The position numbers and the translations under genes were made by a program. Below the pieces are notes generated by a model. The model saw only the letters and a list, made by a program, of their open reading frames with translations. It had not been told where the DNA came from and ran no database searches. Shown here one piece after another: positions 6,253 through 11,343 of a DNA stretch of 11,343 nt; position 1 is the first letter of the stretch, and each line of letters starts with the position of its first letter. The DNA lies in contig DKVC01000124.1 of NCBI GenBank assembly GCA_002490995.1, positions 1 through 11,343 of the forward strand. The letters run 5' to 3'. This DNA is from Lachnospiraceae bacterium UBA7188. GTDB taxonomy: Bacteria; Bacillota; Clostridia; Lachnospirales; Lachnospiraceae.

Positions 6253-6609
6253 TCCTGTCTCTTCCTCCGATTTTCATCCGGCTTTTTTATCCTGCTGCTT
6301 CGCCTGAAAACTGCCGATTATCTGATTGATATGTGGGATTGGATCGCTGAATATGCGCGTTGCGGAAGCATTCCCGTGTTATTCATTCAGGAACCGTCAA
6401 AATATACTGCACGCCCTTGAAATCTGCAGTAACCAACAACGAAAGACCGCCAGCCATGTATGCTCGCCAAAGGCACATTAGTATACTCGCGAGCGCATTC
6501 ATTTTCCGGTTTTCTGTTTTACAATACAGAAGCGCTCGCCCGTTATACATTTACGTTGGCAAATGTTTTTGAACGCGAGTATAAATTCTGGTGGTCTTCA
6601 GTATAACAG
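6253..6609. other. 357-bp non-coding stretch between the two regulators
   Basis: This gap carries the upstream region of the XRE gene (ribosome site at 6264-6268) and the 3' region of the AraC gene. I found no convincing promoter hexamer pair for the XRE gene. A short open frame on + (about 6313-6420, stop TGA 6418-6420) reads like natural protein in its last 34 residues but has no ribosome site, and may be a decayed gene end. Nested inverted repeats occupy 6482-6583 and are listed separately. Confidence 0.5.
6482..6583. repeat. nested inverted repeats
   Basis: TATACTCGCG (6482-6491) is the exact inverse of CGCGAGTATA (6574-6583). Inside it, GCGAGCGC (6489-6496) is the inverse of GCGCTCGC (6532-6539), and TTCTGT (6512-6517) the inverse of ACAGAA (6526-6531). 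The outer and middle pairs overlap by 3 bases, so they would compete or form a branched fold. No T-run follows on the - strand, so this is not a typical terminator for the AraC gene. A regulatory RNA fold or a relic of a small mobile element are both possible. Confidence 0.5.
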
Positions 6610-7434
6610 CTATACCATGGCGGATGAACGTACAGGATCTTCCCGACGCTTCCGGTATTCGCTGGGGGAACATCCAAAGTGCCTGACAAAACTTTTGCAG
6701 AAGGCAAACTGGTCCGTATATCCCAGGAGCAGCGCAATTTCCCCTACCGGAGCAGTGCCTGTGGTCAGCAGATAACGCGCCATATCCATTTTCATATTCC
6801 GAATATATTCCAGGGTAGAGATGCCTAACAGGGAGCGGAACACATTGAGCAGGGTGCGCTCGCTTACATTCAGGTGCCGGGCGGTGGACTGCACGGTGGC
6901 TGCGGACAGATTGCGGTGGATATACTGGTCTGCCTGATGGAAAAGCGCAAGCGTGCCCTCCGGCCGGTCCGTTTCCCGGTGCTCCTTCTGAAGCAGGCGC
7001 AGCAGGGCGGACAGCAGCGTGGAGGCGGTCCGGGAGTCTTTGAGCTTCAGGCTCTCCAGGGATTCCCGGCACAGATAGAGCATGGCGTCGTTCAGCGGCA
7101 GAGACAGGACGGTTTTCGGGGGAAGTGTCAGGAAATCCGTTTCCAGGCAGCGGAACTCAAACCACCAGAAAGTCCAGTTACTGCCGGTGCAGAGGTATTC
7201 GAATACCCTGTCGGAGGAAAACAGCAGAATATCTCCGGCATTCAGCGGAAATGTTTCTCCGTTCAGCAGGATCTCGCCGCATCCGCGCAGAGTGGCAATA
7301 AAGACCAGGCTGTCCGGCAGGGCGGAGTGATAGATATGGTATCTGGAATCTGCGGTTACATAGTATATGGCATCTGCAGTGACGGGGGAAATCTGCTGTT
7401 TCTCCGGCGCGATGCTTAAGTCGGTGTACTCCAT
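6610..7434 (-). CDS. AraC-family transcriptional regulator (cupin sensor plus AraC DNA-binding domain)
   Basis: A 274-residue activator-type regulator. Residues about 20-100 form a cupin-like effector domain (G51-x-G-E, then LNAGDILLF at 64-72). Residues about 166-264 are the double helix-turn-helix: the first around STARHLNVSERTL, the linker helix, then the family's second-HTH signature with GYTDQFAFCKSFVRHFGCSPSEYR (238-261). ATG 7434 has AAAGGA (TCCTTT at 7441-7446 on +) 6 nt upstream. It is divergent from the lactonase/dehydrogenase/dehydratase operon, and AraC regulators commonly activate adjacent sugar operons with their substrate or a pathway intermediate as effector. I infer that role here. 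Its - strand promoter is unusually good (see 7507-7534). Confidence 0.9.
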   Translation of the reverse strand: MEYTDLSIAPEKQQISPVTADAIYYVTADSRYHIYHSALPDSLVFIATLRGCGEILLNGETFPLNAGDILLFSSDRVFEYLCTGSNWTFWWFEFRCLETDFLTLPPKTVLSLPLNDAMLYLCRESLESLKLKDSRTASTLLSALLRLLQKEHRETDRPEGTLALFHQADQYIHRNLSAATVQSTARHLNVSERTLLNVFRSLLGISTLEYIRNMKMDMARYLLTTGTAPVGEIALLLGYTDQFAFCKSFVRHFGCSPSEYRKRREDPVRSSAMV

Positions 7435-7497
7435 GGGGCATCCTTTCCGAAAATGACATATTTTCTTCCGATTTGTTCATTCTCCTGCGAAGTCTGT

Positions 7498-7522
7498 TCC
7501 TGTATTATTATATCAAACAGGA
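7498..7522. promoter_or_regulatory. dyad over the divergent promoter region
   Basis: TCCTGT (7498-7503) and ACAGGA (7517-7522) are inverse complements 13 nt apart. They flank the TATAAT on the - strand and overlap a weak TATTAT (7503-7508) that could serve as -10 for the + strand operon. Candidate operator of the AraC regulator or another repressor. Confidence 0.35.
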
Positions 7523-7534
7523 CAGGAAAAGCAA
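7507..7534 (-). promoter_or_regulatory. extended -10 promoter for the AraC gene
   Basis: On the - strand, TATAAT (7512-7507) is preceded by TG and one base (7515-7513), a full extended -10. TTGCTT (7534-7529) lies 16 nt further upstream as -35. It would start transcription near 7500, giving a leader of about 65 nt before ATG 7434. Confidence 0.6.
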
Positions 7535-7569
7535 TGAAAAACAGCAGCGGGAAGACCAGTGGAGAGAAC

Positions 7570-7575
7570 AGGAGG
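7570..7575 (+). promoter_or_regulatory. ribosome binding site deciding a GTG start for the lactonase
   Basis: AGGAGG lies 10 nt before GTG 7586. The earlier in-frame GTG at 7559 would place this site inside the coding region and has no site of its own. Confidence 0.75.
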
Positions 7576-7585
7576 GAAAAATAAA

Positions 7586-8443
7586 GTGGAAGCCAGAGAA
7601 GTAAAACGGATCGGAGAGGAGCAGCTGTGGCTGGGAGAAGGCCCGGTTTGGGACAGTGTCGGGAAAGTACTGTACTATGTGGACATAGAGGGGAAGAAAA
7701 TCGGATGCTACAATCCCCGGACGGAGGCGCATACTTTTCTGAAGACGGAGAAAATGCCCGGCTGTATCGTCCCGGACGAGGATGGAAACCTGATTGCGGC
7801 GGAGGAAAATATACTGGTGTGCGTCAATCCTTCTACGGGAGAACGCGAAATCATAGCGGCTTTGGACATCCCGGAAGGACTCAGGTTTAATGACGGAAAA
7901 TGTGACTGCAAAGGCAGGATGTGGGTGGGAACCATGGCAATTGACCAGAGCGCGCCTTATGCGAAGGGCTGCGGTTCCCTGTATTGCTGTAAAGAGGGGA
8001 AGACAGCGGCCGTCCTGAGCGGGATGTCCATTCCAAACGGAATCGCCTTCAGCCCGGACAACCGCACCATGTACCATATCGATACTCCCACCAGGCAGAT
8101 TGACAGCTATGATTTTGACCCGGAGACAGGGCGTATTTCCAATAAAAAGACTGCAGTACGGATAGACAGGGACGGCAATCCGGACGGAATGGCCATTGAC
8201 TGTGAGGGGATGCTGTGGGTGGCTCTGTGGGGCGGATACGGTGTTGCAAGGTATAATCCTCAGAACGGCAGGCTGTTGGAGCTTGTGCCTGTGCCGGACA
8301 GGAATGTGTCCTGCTGTACCTTTGGCGGTGAGAATGGGGATGTTCTCTATATTACCACCGCCATGGACGAGGACGGCAATGGGGGATATCTTTATGAGTG
8401 GAAGGCTGGTGTAAAAGGGCCGGCGCCGTACCGGTTCCGGTGA
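7586..8443 (+). CDS. SMP-30/gluconolactonase-like sugar lactonase
   Basis: A 285-residue six-bladed beta-propeller lactonase that opens sugar-acid lactones using one divalent metal. GTG 7586 is the chosen start, which also aligns the N-terminus with the family. Metal ligands are visible at E18 (GEGPVW), N151 (PNGIAFSPD) and D200 (NPDGMAID). Substrate-contact residues R100 and N102 lie in LRFNDGK. Their spacing closely follows human SMP-30/regucalcin (E18, R101, N103, N154, D204 as I recall). No signal peptide is present, so it is cytoplasmic. It is the first gene of an operon with a sugar-type dehydrogenase and dehydratase, which supports the lactone-to-aldonate step. The divergent AraC gene probably controls it. 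The sugar is not identifiable. Confidence 0.9.
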   Translation: MEAREVKRIGEEQLWLGEGPVWDSVGKVLYYVDIEGKKIGCYNPRTEAHTFLKTEKMPGCIVPDEDGNLIAAEENILVCVNPSTGEREIIAALDIPEGLRFNDGKCDCKGRMWVGTMAIDQSAPYAKGCGSLYCCKEGKTAAVLSGMSIPNGIAFSPDNRTMYHIDTPTRQIDSYDFDPETGRISNKKTAVRIDRDGNPDGMAIDCEGMLWVALWGGYGVARYNPQNGRLLELVPVPDRNVSCCTFGGENGDVLYITTAMDEDGNGGYLYEWKAGVKGPAPYRFR

Positions 8444-8486
8444 CAGGAGAAGGACAGAAATTTTCGGTAAGAAATAGAACGGGAAC

Positions 8487-8492
8487 AGGAGG
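8487..8492 (+). promoter_or_regulatory. ribosome binding site deciding the dehydrogenase start
   Basis: AGGAGG lies 10 nt before ATG 8503 but only 1 nt before the in-frame ATG 8494, so 8503 is the functional start. Confidence 0.75.
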
Positions 8493-8502
8493 AATGTGGA
8501 CA

Positions 8503-9255
8503 ATGGGAAAAGCAGCACTGATTACAGGGGGAGCAAAAGGCATAGGGCGGCAGATTGTCATTGAGATGGCGAAAGCAGGATATGACGTGGCGGTAAATTA
8601 TCATTCCAGGCCCCAGGCGGCGGAAGAGGTATGCGCTATAGCCAGAGAGTCTGGTGTGCGTGCGGAGATGTTCTACGCGGACATGGGTTCCGTGGAGGAT
8701 ATCCGGCGGATGTACCGGGAGGTTGCGGAAGTCTTTCCGGAGATTGATGTGCTGGTGAACAATGCGGGCATCAGCAGCGAGGTTTATTTTCTGGATGCGA
8801 CGGAAGAGGACTTTGACAGGATGACAGCCATCGACTGGAAGGGATTGTATTTTTCATCCCAGATGGCGGCGAAGAAAATGATCGAAAAAGGAACAAAAGG
8901 GGTTATTATCAATTTGTCTTCAAACCAGGTGGACGGCTGCTGGCCCAGGGCTACAATCTATGCGCCCACAAAGGCGGCTGTGGGCAAGTTTACCAAAAAC
9001 GCGGCTATGGAGCTGATTCCTTACGGTATCCGCATGGCAGCCGTGGCGCCGGGCTATACGGATGTGGGCTGGGAGGAAGGCGATATCCGTCTGAACGCGG
9101 CAAAGCGGCTTCCCATGCGCAGATTTGCCACCACGGAGGAAATTGCCAAAGCCATTGTCTACCTGGCATCGGACAGCGCGGGCTATATCACGGGAACCAC
9201 TCTGACCATAGACGGCGGTGCGACCCTTCCGGTGACAGCGGAGAATGATTTTTAG
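8503..9255 (+). CDS. short-chain dehydrogenase/reductase (classical SDR), probable sugar dehydrogenase
   Basis: A 250-residue classical SDR. The nucleotide-binding TGGAKGIG (8-15), NNAG (86-89), catalytic S140 and YxxxK (Y153, K157) are all present, as is the C-terminal ITGTTLTIDGG. The stretch after strand 2 (NYHSRP) resembles NADP-using FabG and glucose dehydrogenases. The Asn of the usual N-S-Y-K tetrad (VNLKG in relatives) reads IDWKG, with D111. It starts 59 nt after the lactonase stop and sits before an IlvD/Edd dehydratase. In that setting the likely job is sugar C1 oxidation to a lactone, or a redox step on a sugar acid, rather than fatty-acid synthesis. Automatic annotation may call it 3-oxoacyl-ACP reductase or glucose 1-dehydrogenase. 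Confidence 0.88.
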   Translation: MGKAALITGGAKGIGRQIVIEMAKAGYDVAVNYHSRPQAAEEVCAIARESGVRAEMFYADMGSVEDIRRMYREVAEVFPEIDVLVNNAGISSEVYFLDATEEDFDRMTAIDWKGLYFSSQMAAKKMIEKGTKGVIINLSSNQVDGCWPRATIYAPTKAAVGKFTKNAAMELIPYGIRMAAVAPGYTDVGWEEGDIRLNAAKRLPMRRFATTEEIAKAIVYLASDSAGYITGTTLTIDGGATLPVTAENDF

Positions 9256-9287
9256 GAAATGCAGCAGCCATTTTCAGGCCAGGGAAT

Positions 9288-9291
9288 GGAG
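9288..9291 (+). promoter_or_regulatory. ribosome binding site favouring ATG 9301 for the dehydratase
   Basis: GGAG, in a purine-rich stretch, lies 9 nt before ATG 9301. ATG 9259 and ATG 9286 in the same frame lack well-spaced sites, and the residues they would add do not resemble the family's N-terminus. Confidence 0.55.
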
Positions 9292-9300
9292 AAGAGAAAG

Positions 9301-11100
9301 ATGAGTGAACAGAAATATTATAACAGATTGCTGCAGGGTGACAGCGGCGCTCTGAAACGGGCGTTGTACCGCTCCATGGGATTCACAGATCACGATATGG
9401 AAAAGCCGCTGATCGGGGTGGTGAATACATACACCAATGCCACTCCGGGCCATGTGAATTTGAACCAGCTTTATGAGCAGGTGCAGAGAGGGATCGAAGC
9501 CGCAGGCGGAACCGCCATGAGCTTCGGGACCATTGCTCCCTGTGACGGCATCGCGGAAGGACACGAAGGGATGCGCTATATCCTGCCGGCCAGGGAACTG
9601 GTGACTTCTTCCGTGGAGTGCATGGCCAGGGCGCATTGCTTTGACGGCCTGGTTCTGATGGGCTCCTGCGACAAGATTGTCCCCGGGCTGCTGATGGCTG
9701 CGGCGAGGCTGGATATTCCGGCGATTTTTATAAACGGCGGTCCTATGTATCCGGCATCCTGGCGGGGAAAGCATTATGACGGCAATATCGTGACGGAGGC
9801 TGTGGGGTGGAAAACGCTGGGGAAGATCGACGAGGAAGAATTTGCGCGGATTGAACGCCTGGCGGAGCCCTGTGCCGGTTCCTGCGCCATGCTGGGAACG
9901 GCTAACACCATGGGCTGCCTGGCAGAGGCCATGGGCATGTCCCTTCCGGGGAGCGCGGTGGTTCCGGCTGTTTTGGCGAGGCGGCTGCAATATGCATATC
10001 AGACCGGAGAAGCAATCGTGGAACTGGTGAAAAAAGGGATTACCTCCCGGCAGATTATCACGAGGGAAGCCATTGAAAATGCCATCACGGTGCTGATGGG
10101 TATCGGAGGCTCCACCAACGGAATCATGCACTTACAGGCTATCCACAGAGAAGCCGGGCTGGGGAATCTGCCGCTGCAGACATTTGACGAATTCAGCAGG
10201 AAAGTGCCCCAGGTGGCATCGGTGTATCCGGCATCCCCCTATGATATGGTGGACTTCTATGAGGCAGGGGGTGTGCCTGCGGTAATGAAAGCGCTGCGCG
10301 GACATCTCCATGGAAGCGCTTTGACGGTTACGGGAAGGACGGCAGCGGAAAACCTGGGGACGTCATGTCTGCCGGACGATGAGGCCGCAGAACAAGATAT
10401 GGCTTTGGCAGGAAGGGCTGCCGGAAATTCGGATACGGAGTATCTGTCAGATGACAGGGAGGCAAAGCGGAGGGAAGCTGCCGAAGAAAATGCGGCGGAC
10501 GCAAATCCGGGGGCGGTGATCCGGACAGCGGAGCATCCGTTTTCACCGGAAGGCGGCGTGGCGGTGCTGCATGGAAATCTTGCACCTGACGGATGTGTCA
10601 TAAAACCGGCGGCCGTACCTCAGGACATGATGTATTTTTCGGGAAATGCTGTGGTATATGACAGCGAACAGGAATCCATTGACGCGATTCTGGGCGGAAA
10701 GGTGAAGCCAGGAAGCGTGGTGGTGCTGCGATACGAAGGCCCCAAGGGCGGGCCGGGCATGCCGGAGATGTACCGCCCCATGAAATGCCTGGAGGGAATG
10801 GGATTGTCCGGAAGCTGCGCATTGATTACGGACGGACGCTTTTCCGGCTCCAACCGGGGATGTTTTGTGGGACATATTTCACCTGAGGCCAGCGAGGGCG
10901 GCCTGCTGGCAGCGGTGAGGGACGGGGACAGGATTGAAATCGATATACCGAATCGCTCCATACGGTTGGACATAACAGAGGAAGAGACGGCAGCACGTTT
11001 GCAGAACTGGACACCTAAGACAAAGGATGTGAAGCACGGCTATCTGAGCATTTATCAGAAAAGCAGCAAATCTGCCGCCGAAGGGGCTGTGGTGGAGTAA
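9301..11100 (+). CDS. IlvD/Edd-family Fe-S dehydratase, probable sugar-acid dehydratase
   Basis: A 599-residue Fe-S dehydratase (613 if ATG 9259 were used). It removes water from a 2,3-dihydroxy acid to give a 2-keto-3-deoxy acid. Family signature 1 is CDKIVPGLLMA (123-133); signature 2 is DGRFSGSNRG near residues 514-523. Likely cluster cysteines are C123 (SCDK), C195 (AGSCAM) and C81 (APCDG). The TPC cysteine of [2Fe-2S] members is Gly here (TPGH, G50), while a Cys before DG occurs in Edd as I recall; the pattern thus leans toward an aldonate dehydratase rather than branched-chain amino acid synthesis. Residues about 355-403 are an extra Ala/Glu/Asp-rich linker. Third gene of the lactonase-dehydrogenase operon, 45 nt after the dehydrogenase. 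True IlvD (dihydroxyacid dehydratase) remains possible. Confidence 0.88.
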   Translation: MSEQKYYNRLLQGDSGALKRALYRSMGFTDHDMEKPLIGVVNTYTNATPGHVNLNQLYEQVQRGIEAAGGTAMSFGTIAPCDGIAEGHEGMRYILPARELVTSSVECMARAHCFDGLVLMGSCDKIVPGLLMAAARLDIPAIFINGGPMYPASWRGKHYDGNIVTEAVGWKTLGKIDEEEFARIERLAEPCAGSCAMLGTANTMGCLAEAMGMSLPGSAVVPAVLARRLQYAYQTGEAIVELVKKGITSRQIITREAIENAITVLMGIGGSTNGIMHLQAIHREAGLGNLPLQTFDEFSRKVPQVASVYPASPYDMVDFYEAGGVPAVMKALRGHLHGSALTVTGRTAAENLGTSCLPDDEAAEQDMALAGRAAGNSDTEYLSDDREAKRREAAEENAADANPGAVIRTAEHPFSPEGGVAVLHGNLAPDGCVIKPAAVPQDMMYFSGNAVVYDSEQESIDAILGGKVKPGSVVVLRYEGPKGGPGMPEMYRPMKCLEGMGLSGSCALITDGRFSGSNRGCFVGHISPEASEGGLLAAVRDGDRIEIDIPNRSIRLDITEEETAARLQNWTPKTKDVKHGYLSIYQKSSKSAAEGAVVE

Positions 11101-11213
11101 TCGTCAGATATTGCACGAGTGCTTTCTGGCAGTCAGCGTACCTGGAAATGGAAGGAAACAGCATTCGAAATTCCGGATCGCTGCCCGGAACAGGAACCCG
11201 TGGAAATCCTCTG

Positions 11214-11253
11214 CTTAGGAACTGCCGGAGGCATTTCCTTAGGAATTGTCGGA
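11214..11253. repeat. two-copy direct repeat, 24-bp period
   Basis: CTTAGGAACTGCCGGA (11214-11229) recurs as CTTAGGAATTGTCGGA (11238-11253), 14 of 16 bases identical, in the non-coding DNA after the dehydratase. It directly abuts the inverted repeat at 11254. Function unknown. Confidence 0.55.
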
Positions 11254-11329
11254 AAATAACTGATACAACTTCTTTAGAAAAAAGCTCGGAAATACAAGGA
11301 AAACGGCTTTAAACTCGTATCAGTTATTT
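11254..11329. repeat. 13-bp inverted repeat at the window's right end
   Basis: AAATAACTGATAC (11254-11266) is the exact inverse of GTATCAGTTATTT (11317-11329), separated by 50 nt. A shorter inner pair, AAAGC/GCTTT, lies inside. It could be a structured RNA or long hairpin at the operon end, a small non-autonomous element, or the start of an insertion sequence that runs past the window. No transposase fragment is visible. Confidence 0.55.
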
Positions 11330-11343
11330 GTAGACACTTCCTT

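Noticed and set aside
6547..6570. ACATTT/AAATGT hairpin with five Ts as a + strand terminator
   Set aside because: Only a 6-bp A+T-rich stem, and no + strand gene lies upstream of it to terminate.
6551..7072. 173-codon open frame overlapping the AraC gene in another frame
   Set aside because: Low-complexity Pro/Ala/Arg translation; the AraC frame has both helix-turn-helix motifs and a good ribosome site.
7508..8518. 336-codon open frame antisense to the lactonase
   Set aside because: It mirrors a clear SMP-30 gene with all metal ligands and shows no recognisable domain of its own.
9274..10131. 285-codon open frame antisense to the dehydratase
   Set aside because: It is a shadow of the IlvD/Edd gene; composition is His/Pro/Arg-rich and there is no domain.
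11101..11257. Open frame continuing in phase after the dehydratase stop
   Set aside because: It has only a possible GTG start, no ribosome site and no recognisable sequence; the stop at 11098-11100 fits the family's end.

Overview
The window looks like chromosomal DNA of a low-to-mid GC Gram-positive anaerobe, most likely a Clostridia/Lachnospiraceae-type gut bacterium. The reasons are strong AGGAGG ribosome sites about 8-10 nt before the starts, GTG used as a start, a radical-SAM peptide cassette and a SirTM-like sirtuin of kinds common in that group, and clostridial-looking regulators. No rRNA, tRNA, CRISPR array or complete insertion sequence is visible. The organism call is inference.

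Left block (1-3281, + strand, visibly more A+T-rich than the rest): a compact four-gene peptide-modification cassette. A small Cys-rich precursor (45-299) carries a 13-residue tandem repeat built around A-C-G-(S/A)-A-D. A terminator-like hairpin (330-390) separates it from a radical SAM/SPASM maturase (419-1450). Close behind come a zinc-less medium-chain oxidoreductase (1453-2415) and an atypical sirtuin of the SirTM type (2433-3281), in which a Gln sits where deacetylases have their catalytic His. The precursor/maturase pair matches the 'ACGX' class of radical-SAM RiPP systems. The CX3D spacing resembles the thioether-forming PapA/freyrasin precursor. The oxidoreductase and ADP-ribosyltransferase-like sirtuin in the same transcription unit are the most novel aspect of the window.

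Middle block (3282-6252, - strand): a short non-coding stretch with two hairpins, then a half-size ABC exporter (3565-5169) preceded by an XRE-family regulator (5302-6252) on the same strand. A perfect 16-3-16 palindrome (5242-5276) sits between them and is a good candidate operator. A 357-bp non-coding stretch (6253-6609) holds nested inverted repeats.

Right block (6610-11100): an AraC-family regulator (- strand) diverges from a three-gene operon (+ strand): SMP-30/gluconolactonase-like lactonase, short-chain dehydrogenase, and IlvD/Edd-family dehydratase. Together these fit sugar -> lactone -> aldonate -> 2-keto-3-deoxy acid, an oxidative non-phosphorylating sugar route; the sugar is not identifiable and no aldolase or kinase is in view. 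The window ends in about 240 bp of non-coding DNA with a 24-bp-period direct repeat and a 13-bp inverted repeat, possibly the edge of a mobile or structured element.
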